NCBI GenBank assembly: GCA_964480945.1
Contig: CAYZRX010000008.1
Location: 1-64,000 of the forward strand
Source: VGWB01 sp964480945
GTDB taxonomy: Bacteria > Bacteroidota > Ignavibacteria > UBA10030
Reading direction: 5' to 3'
DNA length: 64,000 bases
The translations under genes and the position numbers were made by a program. Numbering within the stretch: position 1 is the first letter of the stretch; every line of letters begins with the position of its first letter. The notes under the pieces were generated by a model. The model did no database searches and had not been told where the DNA came from. It saw only the letters and a program-made list of their open reading frames with translations. Shown here piece by piece: positions 44,159 to 52,603 of the stretch.

Positions 44159-45415
44159 ATGAGGTTGCTTCAAAGACTGAAAGAACATCCGGCTCTTCGG
44201 AATCTGTTGATCTTCCTGAGCGTCGTCGGTCCGGGCATCATCACGGGGAGCGTCGACAACGACGCAGGCGGAATTACGACGTATTCGGTGGCAGGAGCAC
44301 TCTACGGCTATAGACTCCTGTGGACGCTGATCCCGTCGTTCGTTGTGTTGCTGGCCGTTCAGGAGATGAACGCCCGTATGGGGATTGTCACGGGCAAAGG
44401 GCTGGCGGACCTGATTCGAGAGAACTTTGGGGCCCGGATTACGTTCTACATCTTCATTTGCCTGCTCATCGCGGATGTCGGCAACACGGCGACCGAGTTT
44501 GCCGGCGTCGCGGGCAGCATGATGGTGCTCGGTGTCAGCAAGTACGTTTCCGTTCCGCTCGCTGCGATCGCCGTCTGGATTCTCGTCGTCAAGGGAAACT
44601 ACAAAATAGCAGAAAAAGTCTTTCTCCTCTTGAGCGTTTTTCTGCTTTCCTACGTTGTCTCGGCTGTCCTGGCAAAGCCCGACTGGGGAGACATCGGTGT
44701 CGCGTTGATCTCGCCGACCATCGAGTGGGATCATACCTATTTCATTACCGTTCTGGGGCTGGTGGGTACGACCGTCGCTCCATGGATGCAGTTCTACATG
44801 CAATCTTCCGTGATCGAGAAGGGTATCAAGATTGGCGATTACAAGTTCACGGTGTGGGACGTTGCGATCGGCTGCATCGCAACGATCGTTGTCGCTTTCT
44901 TCATCATCGTTGCCTGCGGGGCCACGCTCCACACCAACAATGTCACGATCACGGAAGCCAAGGATGCTGCGTTCGCGCTCAAGCCGTTTGCCGGAGCCCT
45001 CGCATCCGAGGTCTTCGCATTCGGCTTGTTCGCCGCCTCCATCTTCTCCGCCGCGATCCTGCCGCTGGCAATGGCTTTTTACATTTGTGAAGCATTCGGA
45101 TTTGAAGCGGGGATCGACAAGAAATTCGCCGAGGCGCCGCAATTCTACACGCTCTTCACCCTGACCATCGTCATCAGCGTGACGGTTATTCTTCTTCCTA
45201 ACGCGCCGCTGATCGCCATTACCATCTGGACCCAAGTGTTGAACGCGATCCTTCTGCCCATTGTCCTCGTTTGCATGATGATCATCGTGAACAAGACGGA
45301 GATCATGGGTGAGTACACGAACAAGCGGTATCAAAACATCATCGGCTGGTCGACGTCGATCCTATTGATCATCATGAGCGCCGTCCTAGTAATCTCAGGC
45401 TTTGGCCCGGGGTAA
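44159..45415 (+). CDS. Nramp-like divalent metal transporter, non-canonical (NRMT-like)
   Basis: A 418-residue protein with 10-11 membrane helices of the SLC11 type. The helix 1 metal motif, DPGN in Mn/Fe Nramps, is VDNDAGG (D33, N34, D35), and the helix 6 MPH motif is APW. Loss of the Met ligand and the altered first motif match the NRAMP-related Mg2+ transporters rather than Mn/Fe importers. Together with the preceding MgtE_N/CBS protein this makes Mg2+ a fair guess. The two genes are one base apart and surely co-expressed. Confidence 0.85.
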   Translation: MRLLQRLKEHPALRNLLIFLSVVGPGIITGSVDNDAGGITTYSVAGALYGYRLLWTLIPSFVVLLAVQEMNARMGIVTGKGLADLIRENFGARITFYIFICLLIADVGNTATEFAGVAGSMMVLGVSKYVSVPLAAIAVWILVVKGNYKIAEKVFLLLSVFLLSYVVSAVLAKPDWGDIGVALISPTIEWDHTYFITVLGLVGTTVAPWMQFYMQSSVIEKGIKIGDYKFTVWDVAIGCIATIVVAFFIIVACGATLHTNNVTITEAKDAAFALKPFAGALASEVFAFGLFAASIFSAAILPLAMAFYICEAFGFEAGIDKKFAEAPQFYTLFTLTIVISVTVILLPNAPLIAITIWTQVLNAILLPIVLVCMMIIVNKTEIMGEYTNKRYQNIIGWSTSILLIIMSAVLVISGFGPG

Positions 45416-45473
45416 CAGCGGCCTCCGTCGGCACCAGCACACAGCAAGAGCAACCAGAACAAGAGAGAAAACC

Positions 45474-46259
45474 ATGACCTCCCTCGAGAAGAAAATTGTC
45501 CTCATCACCGGCGCGAGCAGCGGTATCGGCCTCGCGTGTGCACATGCATTTGCCCAACAAGGCGCCCGGCTCATTCTCACAGCCCGCCGAAAGCAAAAAC
45601 TCGATGCTCTCGCAAAAGAGCTGAAGCAAGAGCACGGCACGGAATCGTGTGTCTTCGAGCTTGATGTGCGGAACCAGTCAGCGGTCCAGACCACTCTTCA
45701 CAACCTTCCCACGGAATGGCAGGAGATCGAGGTGCTCGTGAACAATGCCGGGCTGAGCCGGGGTCTCAACAAGCTCCACGAGGGCAAGATCCAAGATTGG
45801 GAGGAAATGATTGACACGAATATCAAGGGATTACTCTACGCAACCCACCAGGTCCTCCCAGGGATGGTCGCAAGGGGCCGGGGGATGATCATCAACATCG
45901 GCTCCATCGCCGGGCACGAGGTCTACGTGGGAGGCAACGTGTACTGCGCGACGAAGCATGCCGTCGATGCGATTACGCGCGGGTTGCGCTGGGATCTGGT
46001 TGACACGCCGATCCGCGTCTGCACGGTCGACCCCGGCCTGGTGGAGACGGAGTTCAGCATGGTGCGGTTCCGGGGGGACGAGCAGCGAGCGAAAACCGTC
46101 TATCAGAATATCACACCTCTGCGACCTGAAGATATCGCCGAGATGGTTGTCTTTTGTGCCACCAGACCGGCGCACGTCGAGGTGGCTGAAATGATCGTTC
46201 TCCCGACGAGTCAGGCCTCCGCCTCTCTCGTTCACAGGACACCGAGCGCGAAACAATAG
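45474..46259 (+). CDS. Short-chain dehydrogenase (YdfG-like)
   Basis: A 261-residue classical SDR. The cofactor motif is TGASSGIGLACA, the NNAG motif is in VNNAGLSRG, and the catalytic set is Ser in NIGSIAG with YCATK. The C-terminus DPGLVETEFSMVRFRG is like YdfG, which acts on 3-hydroxy acids and serine/allo-threonine. The ATG at 45474 is chosen; the open frame upstream to 45402 adds a non-homologous stretch. It is convergent with the thiamine-binding protein gene. Confidence 0.9.
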   Translation: MTSLEKKIVLITGASSGIGLACAHAFAQQGARLILTARRKQKLDALAKELKQEHGTESCVFELDVRNQSAVQTTLHNLPTEWQEIEVLVNNAGLSRGLNKLHEGKIQDWEEMIDTNIKGLLYATHQVLPGMVARGRGMIINIGSIAGHEVYVGGNVYCATKHAVDAITRGLRWDLVDTPIRVCTVDPGLVETEFSMVRFRGDEQRAKTVYQNITPLRPEDIAEMVVFCATRPAHVEVAEMIVLPTSQASASLVHRTPSAKQ

Positions 46260-46282
46260 AACCCGCCGAGTGTTTGATGGTG

Positions 46283-46313
46283 AGACTGCGGCCGCATCAC
46301 CCGGCCGCGGGCC
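46283..46313. terminator. Hairpin between convergent genes
   Basis: GCGGCCG (46288-46294) and CGGCCGC (46302-46308) form a perfect 7-bp stem. The flanks TGAG/CTCA can extend it past mismatches. There is no T-tract, so termination is only suspected. Confidence 0.35.
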
Positions 46314-46610
46314 TCACATCTTATCTTGCACGCTCTTCATTTTTTCTTCCATCGTCTGGTCACGATCTGTTCTCGTGCCGAACTTCAGCGTGCTCGAGAT
46401 CCTCGGCGCCCCCATGCCGTGGATGATCTCATGGCATCGTTTGACCGCGGCAAAGACTTCATCCCATTCCCCTTCGATGTTGGTGCCGTACGCGTGGAGG
46501 TGGAATTTCAAACCCGCCTCTTGAAAAATCTTCTCGCACGCAGCGATGTAACGCGAGACGGACACTCCAACACCTATCGGAATGACACAAAGATCGGCGA
46601 TGACCTTCAT
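46314..46610 (-). CDS. MTH1187 family thiamine-binding protein
   Basis: A 98-residue protein of the thiamine_BP/YkoF-like (DUF77) family. The pattern ADLCVIPIGVGVSVSRYIA, then GLKFHLHAYGTNIEGEWDEVFAAVKRCHE, is characteristic. Homologues bind thiamine or its pyrimidine and form tetramers; the cellular role is not settled. AAAGGAG lies at good distance from the ATG. Confidence 0.9.
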   Translation of the reverse strand: MKVIADLCVIPIGVGVSVSRYIAACEKIFQEAGLKFHLHAYGTNIEGEWDEVFAAVKRCHEIIHGMGAPRISSTLKFGTRTDRDQTMEEKMKSVQDKM

Positions 46611-46860
46611 AGCTGATTCTCCTTTCGCAAGAGCATCTCTCCGTGGAAGTTGACAATTTGACGGTACAATATCAAACTTCGAGATGCTGTCATCGATTTC
46701 CTGGTTTTGGCAACGCGGGTTTGCAACAAAAGGAACTCTTTGCTACACTGCTCAGTAAAATCTGCGGGAGGTTCTTCAGGGAAAATCCGGAGCCTTTTTG
46801 TTATCCTCTCGGTGGAGAGAGAACTGAAGCGACTCCGCCGGGGTGCCCCCAGCGTTGGAT

Positions 46861-47115
46861 ATGGAAAAACCGCACTGTCCAAACTACGATGTCTGTCTGC
46901 TCGTGCAGACCCCAAATATCCTCTGCGATCCGCAACGAAGGGAGTTCTACCTCGACCGTTACTGCCTTCGGGGCAGCGATGCTTGGGAAGCGTGCAAGCG
47001 CTACATTGCGAAGAACGTCCTGAATTTTTGTCCCGATTTTGTTTTGCCCGATTCTCCCCTTTCACCTTCTGAGATCATCGACGAATTCGATCGCCTCTCG
47101 AATGGCGATCAGTAG
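46861..47115 (+). CDS. Small cysteine-containing protein next to DsrC
   Basis: An 84-residue soluble protein with five cysteines: CPNYDVC near the N-terminus, then CDPQ, DRYC, EACKRY and a NFCPD. The spacing could bind a metal or FeS cluster or carry redox thiols. It lies 18 nt before dsrC and so probably belongs to the same operon. I do not recognise a named family. A GTG at 46843 could extend it by six residues. Confidence 0.65.
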   Translation: MEKPHCPNYDVCLLVQTPNILCDPQRREFYLDRYCLRGSDAWEACKRYIAKNVLNFCPDFVLPDSPLSPSEIIDEFDRLSNGDQ

Positions 47116-47133
47116 ATCAGCGAGGAAGTAAGC

Positions 47134-47451
47134 ATGCCAACAATGGAAATTGATGGAAGGACATTTGAAGTAGATGGCGACGGTTTCTTATCAGATCCTT
47201 CTCTTTGGAATGAGGAAGTTGCCCGGTTGATAGCAAGACACGACGGCATTACGGAGATGAGTGACAAACACTGGGCGATCGTGAAGTTCATCCGCAAGAA
47301 CTGGGAGGAAAAGGGGATGGCACCGATGATCCGTTCGATCTGTCAGGTGACTGGAGTGAAGCTCAAGGAGATTTATCAGCTTTTCCCCCTTGGTCCTGCA
47401 CGCGGCGCGTGCCGTGTCGCAGGCCTGCCCAAGCCCGATGGTTGCGTCTAA
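47134..47451 (+). CDS. dsrC: DsrC/TusE family sulfur carrier protein
   Basis: A 105-residue DsrC-type protein. Core motif: DKHWAIVKFIRKNWEEKG. The C-terminal arm GACRVAGLPKPDGCV keeps both redox cysteines, ten residues apart, which marks true DsrC rather than TusE, where only the last is kept. In sulfur metabolism these two cysteines carry a sulfur atom as trisulfide, which a DsrK-like enzyme reduces. GAGGAAGTAAGC precedes the ATG. No dsrAB genes are present. Confidence 0.93.
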   Translation: MPTMEIDGRTFEVDGDGFLSDPSLWNEEVARLIARHDGITEMSDKHWAIVKFIRKNWEEKGMAPMIRSICQVTGVKLKEIYQLFPLGPARGACRVAGLPKPDGCV

Positions 47452-47466
47452 GGGAGTCGGATCGGA

Positions 47467-48087
47467 ATGACCTGGTACCACTCTCTGGCATCAGCTGCCC
47501 TCGTTGTCTGCCTGATAAGCCTGTCGTATCATTTCATCAGACTTCTCAGGTTGGGGCCGCCAAAGGATTTCTCCGTACGGAGAGGCAACTTGAAACCCGC
47601 GATCATCTATTCGTTCCTGGGAGCGATGAACCCGCGGAAGAAGGAATCTGCATACTTGCACCTCCCGACCTATGCAGCGGGGCTTTTCTATCACGCCGGG
47701 ACCTTCACCTCGATCGTCCTTTTCTTTCTGTTCTTTTTCAATTTCCACATTGAGAGATCGTTACGGTGGGGCATTATCAGTTTGCTGGCGGTATCAGGAG
47801 CCTGCGGCATCGGGATCCTCGCGAAGAGAACGGCGGTGAGAAGGCTCCGGCACCTCTCCAACCTCGATGACTATGTAGCAAACATCCTCGTGACACTTTT
47901 CCAGTTCCTTACCCTTGCTTTGTTGGTGAAGGAAGTATTTGCTCCATTCTATTTCCTCTGCGTCAGCCTCCTGTTGCTGTATCTCCCGTTCGGGAAGCTG
48001 AAACATGCTCTCTATTTCTTCGCCGCGCGGTATCACCTTGGACTGTTCTACGGTTGGCGCGGGGTCTGGCCTCTCAGAAAGTCGTGA
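47467..48087 (+). CDS. DsrM/NarI-like membrane cytochrome b subunit
   Basis: A 206-residue protein with about five membrane helices. Candidate heme-ligand histidines sit in helices: YHFIRLL (H22), LFYHAGTF (H76), and LKHALYFF in the last helix. Only weak similarity to NarI/DsrM is evident by eye; the order with the FeS partner next door supports the call. It would take electrons from the quinone pool to the cytoplasmic FeS protein, or the reverse. It starts 15 nt after dsrC and ends 9 nt before the next gene. Confidence 0.8.
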   Translation: MTWYHSLASAALVVCLISLSYHFIRLLRLGPPKDFSVRRGNLKPAIIYSFLGAMNPRKKESAYLHLPTYAAGLFYHAGTFTSIVLFFLFFFNFHIERSLRWGIISLLAVSGACGIGILAKRTAVRRLRHLSNLDDYVANILVTLFQFLTLALLVKEVFAPFYFLCVSLLLLYLPFGKLKHALYFFAARYHLGLFYGWRGVWPLRKS

Positions 48088-48096
48088 ACGAACGGT

Positions 48097-49389
48097 ATGG
48101 CCAGTCTTTCCACAGAAAAGCTCAGAGCGCTCCAAGTCCTGGCGGAAGTGAAGGACAGCCGGCTGGTATCGCACCTCAACAGCTGTGTTCACTGTGGATT
48201 GTGTGCAGAGAGCTGCATGTACTACGTTGCGACGAACGATGAACGGTTTGCCCCGGCGCTGAAAGTCGACCTTCTCTCTTCCATTTATCAGCGGTACTAC
48301 ACGTTCGCGGGCAAGCACTTTCCGCTCCTTGGGAACGCACGCGATCTCGATAACTTCACAACGAGCGAAATGGTGGATCTCTTCTTCGGCTCCTGCACAC
48401 TCTGCGGGCGATGCACGACGCATTGCTCCATCGGTGTCGATATCACGTACCTGGTACGAGTAGGAAGGGAGATGCTTGCAGCCATGGGACGCGTTCCGGC
48501 GAGCCTGCAATCGACCGTCAACGCCGCCCTTCAGACGGGCAACAACATGGCCATCCCAACCGAGGAGTTTACGAGCACGCTGTCGTGGCTGGAGGACGAG
48601 CTCAAGGATGAGGTGAACGATCCCCAGGCGTCCATACCGCTCAACCAAGTTGGTGCAAACGTCCTCTACACATTGAATCCGCGGGAGCCCAAGTTTTTCC
48701 CGCTTTCCATCTCCGCCATGGCGAAGATATTCTATGCCGCCAACGAGAGCTGGACGCTCTCGACGTCGATGTATGATGTCACCAACTATGCGTACTTCTC
48801 CTGCAACCCCAAGGATGCGATCACCATCGCCAAGCGGTTGTACGAGGAGGTCGAAAGAATCGGCGCGAAACGCTGCGTGCTTGCGGAATGCGGCCACGGA
48901 TCGAGAGCCTTTCGCTGGGAAGCGCCAAACTACCTTCAGAAGCGGTTTTCTTTCGAAACCCTGACTTCCGTCGAACTCCTGGCTGAATACATCCGCGAGG
49001 GCCGGATCAAGCTTGACAAAGAAAGAAATCGGGAGGTGATGACGCTGCACGATCCCTGTAACCTCGTGAGAGAGGGGGGCATCGTTGACGAACAACGATA
49101 CGTTTTGAAGCACGCAGCGACCACGTTCGTTGAAATGACGCCGCATGGAGTCGACAACTTCTGCTGCGGTGGGGGCGGCGGCCAGCTCTCGATGAGCGAA
49201 TACGGCGATCGACGCATGAAGATCGCCGAGATCAAGGCAGACCAGATCCGGAAGACGGGCGCTTCGACGGTCGTAACGCCTTGCCACAACTGCGTCGACC
49301 AGTTGATCCAGATCAATAACAAATTCAAGCTCGGCGTGAACATCAAGACGCTTGCTGAAGTCGTCGCCGATGCAATCGTACTAGAATAG
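48097..49389 (+). CDS. DsrK/HdrD-like iron-sulfur reductase
   Basis: A 430-residue protein. Two [4Fe-4S] motifs are present: CVHCGLCAESC (C30, C33, C36, C40) and CTLCGRCTTHC (C100, C103, C106, C110). Two CCG-type segments follow. The first is altered (SCNPKDA and AECGHGS); the second is complete (HDPCN, NFCCGGGGG and TPCHNC). This is the heterodisulfide-reductase D/DsrK layout, whose non-cubane cluster splits disulfides or trisulfides. With the cytochrome subunit and DsrC it forms a complete candidate trisulfide-reducing or oxidising unit. Confidence 0.92.
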   Translation: MASLSTEKLRALQVLAEVKDSRLVSHLNSCVHCGLCAESCMYYVATNDERFAPALKVDLLSSIYQRYYTFAGKHFPLLGNARDLDNFTTSEMVDLFFGSCTLCGRCTTHCSIGVDITYLVRVGREMLAAMGRVPASLQSTVNAALQTGNNMAIPTEEFTSTLSWLEDELKDEVNDPQASIPLNQVGANVLYTLNPREPKFFPLSISAMAKIFYAANESWTLSTSMYDVTNYAYFSCNPKDAITIAKRLYEEVERIGAKRCVLAECGHGSRAFRWEAPNYLQKRFSFETLTSVELLAEYIREGRIKLDKERNREVMTLHDPCNLVREGGIVDEQRYVLKHAATTFVEMTPHGVDNFCCGGGGGQLSMSEYGDRRMKIAEIKADQIRKTGASTVVTPCHNCVDQLIQINNKFKLGVNIKTLAEVVADAIVLE

Positions 49390-49428
49390 TTCATCGTCAA
49401 CCCATCAGACACACTGCGAATACGAGCC

Positions 49429-50592
49429 ATGAGTGCATTAGTCTACCTTGACAACTCCGCGACAACGTTTCCCAAGCCCGAGGCGGTGTACGACTTCATG
49501 AATAGTTTCTACCGCAAGCACGGTGTTAACCCGGGTCGATCGGGATTTGATGCCGCACTGGAAGCGGAAGAGATCGTGATGAACACACGGAAACTGCTGG
49601 CAGACTTCTTCCATGCCGAGGGTGACCCAAACAGGTTGACCTTCAGTTATAACGCCAGCGATTCGCTGAACATGATCATCCAGGGCCTGGCAGAGAAGGG
49701 CGATCACGTCGTCACGACCATGCTGGAACATAATTCGGTCCTGCGTCCGCTCCATCACCTTCAGCTGAACGGCCTCGTCGAAGTCACCCATGTTCCATTT
49801 GACGACCATGGATATGTTCACCCCGACGACATCAAGCATGCCCTCCGCAAGAACACCAAGATGGTGGTGGTCAACCATTGCTCCAATGTCATTGGTACCA
49901 TCCAGCCGCTTGCCGAGATCGGCAAGATCTGTAAACAGGCCGGCGTCTTTTTCATCGTCGATACCACTCAGAGCGCCGGGACCGTGCCGATCGACATGCA
50001 AGCGATGGGGATCGATGTGGTTGCCTTCACCGGGCACAAATGCCTCATGGGACCAACCGGCATCGGCGGCTCGTATGTCATGGAGAACGTACCGGTGAAG
50101 TACACCCGGTTCGGCGGCACGGGAGTACGTTCTGCGCAACAGACCCATCTCGAAGAATTTCCCTACCGCCTGGAGTGCGGCACGCTCAACCTGCTCGGCG
50201 TCGCAGGCTTGAACGCAGGAGTGAAGTGGGTGCTCGAGAACGGGGTAGATCGTTTGCACGCCAAGGAGATGGCGTTGTGGGACAAACTCCGGAAGCACCT
50301 TCAGGCCATCGAGAACGTCAAGACGTATTGTGCGGAAAGCACGCAAAATCATAATGCGGTACTGTGCTTCAACATCAAGAACTTCGAAGCCGGAGACGTC
50401 GGCACCATGCTCGACGTCGATCATAACATCGCCTGCCGCACGGGTCTGCACTGCGCGCCGAAAGTGCATGTAGGGCTGGGCACCGACAAAATTCACGGCA
50501 CGGTGCGACTCAGCATTGGCGCCTTCAACACCGAGGAACACATCGACAAAGCCGTTGAGGCGGTGAAGGAAATAGCCGAGATCAGAAAGTAA
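49429..50592 (+). CDS. Cysteine desulfurase family protein
   Basis: A 387-residue class V PLP enzyme of the SufS/NifS group. Motifs: YLDNSATTFPKPE at the start, LEHNSVLRPL, DTTQSAGTVP, the PLP lysine in FTGHKCLMGPTG and the sulfur-carrying cysteine in the CRTGLHCAP loop, as in SufS-type enzymes. It removes sulfur from cysteine as persulfide. It follows the DsrK-like gene by 39 nt, so it may feed sulfur to DsrC. It is also similar to the class V enzyme at 50975. Confidence 0.9.
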   Translation: MSALVYLDNSATTFPKPEAVYDFMNSFYRKHGVNPGRSGFDAALEAEEIVMNTRKLLADFFHAEGDPNRLTFSYNASDSLNMIIQGLAEKGDHVVTTMLEHNSVLRPLHHLQLNGLVEVTHVPFDDHGYVHPDDIKHALRKNTKMVVVNHCSNVIGTIQPLAEIGKICKQAGVFFIVDTTQSAGTVPIDMQAMGIDVVAFTGHKCLMGPTGIGGSYVMENVPVKYTRFGGTGVRSAQQTHLEEFPYRLECGTLNLLGVAGLNAGVKWVLENGVDRLHAKEMALWDKLRKHLQAIENVKTYCAESTQNHNAVLCFNIKNFEAGDVGTMLDVDHNIACRTGLHCAPKVHVGLGTDKIHGTVRLSIGAFNTEEHIDKAVEAVKEIAEIRK

Positions 50593-50974
50593 TCCTCTCT
50601 AGATGAGCACTACCTCCTCCACAGGGGAAATTCTCGGTCTGCGCTTGGGTAATCCATCGTCTTGCACGAATGGGTGAATCTCGACGTTTGGGCCAGCCTG
50701 CGAAGTCCTCAACGACAAAACGCTTCCCATTAAGCTCAGGATGTCTTAACTTCCCTCCTGCCGGGACTCGTTGATCCCGGACCCGGACAGCCTGCTTCGA
50801 GAGGCTGTTCCATCCAGCTTCACCCTTTTCGTCTTCGGCAATTTGAAAGCGCTGCCGTACCAGCCGTCATCGTTCGCAATGGCCGCTGATTGCAGATTGG
50901 AGGGGAGAACAAGTTCGCTGAGAGCGGGGTTTATGATTGAAGAATAACGGGGATCGATAGAAGAAGGAGTTGAT
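50593..50974. other. Intergenic region, no gene seen
   Basis: 381 nt between two class V PLP enzyme genes. Nothing with coding character, and no strong hairpin or promoter pair, was found. Confidence 0.45.
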
Positions 50975-52486
50975 ATGTCAGTCGCGAAAGTAGCGCCGGA
51001 ACGTCCTCAGCGCGAGGATCTTGAAGACTATTTTGGTCCGTTCCGCCAGCATATTGTCGGACACCATTATCCTGTCCGAACGCCTTATGGAGAGAAGGAG
51101 TTAGTCTACGCCGACTGGATTGCCAGCGGACGTTTGTATCGCCCGATCGAGGAACGGCTGCTCAGCGAGTTCGGACCGCTGGTCGGGAACACGCACTCCG
51201 AGTCGAGCAGTACCGGCTCCGCAATGACCCACGCCTACCACCTCGCACACCAGATTATCAAGAGGCACGTCCACGCAGGTCCGCAGGACGCGCTCCTCTT
51301 CGCCGGATTTGGAATGACCGCTGCGGTCACGAAGCTACAGCGTCTGCTCGGCCTCAAAGTTCCCGAACAATTCAAGGACTACTTCACGCTCCCTGAAGAG
51401 CTTCGGCCGGTTGTTTTCGTGACCCATATGGAGCACCACTCCAATCAGACAACGTGGTATGAGACTCTCGCCGACGTTCACGTGATCAAGCCCGATGCCA
51501 ATGGGTTGATTGATATCGATGATCTCTACGCCCTGCTCGGCCGGTACAAAGACAGAAAGTTGAAGATCGGGTCCTTCATCGCCTGCTCCAATGTAACGGG
51601 CATTCAGACACCGTACCATCAGCTCGCGCGCATCATGCATGAGCACGGGGGGATTTGTTTCATCGACTTCGCAGCCTCCGCCCCCTATGTCGATATTGAC
51701 ATGCATCCCGCCAATCCTCTCGAGCGCCTCGATGCCATCACGTTCTCGCCGCATAAGTTTCTCGGCGGACCCGGAGCATCGGGAGTACTCGTGTTTGACT
51801 CGAGCCTCTATACGCTCAAATCGCCGGAGCAGCCGGGAGGCGGCACCGTGCTCTGGACGAACCCCTGGGGCGAGTATCGGTTTTTCCCAGACATCGAAGT
51901 ACGCGAGGATGGCGGGACACCTGGGTTTCTCCAAGCGATTCGGGCGGCGATGGCTGTCGAGCTGAAAGAAGAGATGGATCCGCAGAAGATGCTGGAGCGG
52001 GAACACCGATCGGTTTTGAAGACTCTCCGTGGGCTGCGCGAGATTCCCGGCCTCACGGTCCTCGCTGACAACATCGAAGACCGGCTCGGCGCCATTTCGC
52101 TCTATCTCGAGAACATTCACTACAATCTTGTCGTGAAGCTGTTGAACGACCGGTTCGGGATTCAGACGCGCGGAGGGTGCTCGTGTGCCGGGACGTATGG
52201 ACATTACCTGCTTCATGTCGACAAGTACGCATCGAAACGGATCACGGATAAGATCGATGAGGGGGATCTTTCGATCAAGCCGGGATGGGTGCGCCTCTCG
52301 CTTCATCCAACGACGACGGATGAGGAGATCGACTACATTCTTGATGCTGTGCGCGAGATCGGACGAAACGCGAAGCAGTGGGAGCGTGACTACACCTACG
52401 ATCCTCACACCAACGAGTACACACACAAGCTCGATCGAGGCGAGCTACGACAGAAGGTTCAGGGGTGGTTCAGGTTCGAGTCTTAA
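50975..52486 (+). CDS. Class V aminotransferase-fold PLP enzyme
   Basis: A 503-residue protein longer than typical desulfurases. Motifs: YADWIASGRLYRPIEE, a HMEHHSNQTTW stretch in place of the usual EHNS, DFAASAPYVDIDM, the PLP lysine in FSPHKFLGGPGA and the cysteine pair in TRGGCSCAGTYGH. The fold is that of cysteine desulfurase/selenocysteine lyase, but the extra N- and C-terminal parts set it apart and the substrate is uncertain. AAGGAGTTGAT precedes the ATG. It ends at a heptad array. Confidence 0.85.
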   Translation: MSVAKVAPERPQREDLEDYFGPFRQHIVGHHYPVRTPYGEKELVYADWIASGRLYRPIEERLLSEFGPLVGNTHSESSSTGSAMTHAYHLAHQIIKRHVHAGPQDALLFAGFGMTAAVTKLQRLLGLKVPEQFKDYFTLPEELRPVVFVTHMEHHSNQTTWYETLADVHVIKPDANGLIDIDDLYALLGRYKDRKLKIGSFIACSNVTGIQTPYHQLARIMHEHGGICFIDFAASAPYVDIDMHPANPLERLDAITFSPHKFLGGPGASGVLVFDSSLYTLKSPEQPGGGTVLWTNPWGEYRFFPDIEVREDGGTPGFLQAIRAAMAVELKEEMDPQKMLEREHRSVLKTLRGLREIPGLTVLADNIEDRLGAISLYLENIHYNLVVKLLNDRFGIQTRGGCSCAGTYGHYLLHVDKYASKRITDKIDEGDLSIKPGWVRLSLHPTTTDEEIDYILDAVREIGRNAKQWERDYTYDPHTNEYTHKLDRGELRQKVQGWFRFES

Positions 52487-52591
52487 GTTCCAAGTCTTGA
52501 GTTTCAAGTTTTGAGTTTTCAGTTTCAAGTTTTCAGTTTCGAGTTATCTTCTTCTCACTCCTTACTTCTTACTCTTTACTCCCTACTGCTT
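52485..52591. repeat. Two opposed arrays of degenerate heptamers
   Basis: Nine heptamers (52485-52547) carry AGT at positions 2-4, such as GAGTTTC, AAGTTTT and CAGTTTC. Then five heptamers with ACT at 52557, 52564, 52571, 52578 and 52585 carry a pyrimidine tail. Read on the - strand the first array is also ACT-based (ACTNRRR), so the two face each other. The period is strict. Confidence 0.65.
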
Positions 52592-52603
52592 TTTTTATCC
52601 CAC

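Noticed and set aside
44093..45334. 413-codon frame opposite the Nramp gene
   Set aside because: Asp/His/Arg-rich antisense shadow of a GC-rich membrane-protein gene.
46650..46670. TTGACA and TACAAT upstream of the sulfur island as a promoter
   Set aside because: Spacing of 9 nt is too short.
47794..49287. 497-codon frame opposite the DsrK-like gene
   Set aside because: Antisense shadow; the + strand frame has complete FeS motifs.
52485..52591. Heptad arrays as a CRISPR
   Set aside because: Period 7 with no spacers.
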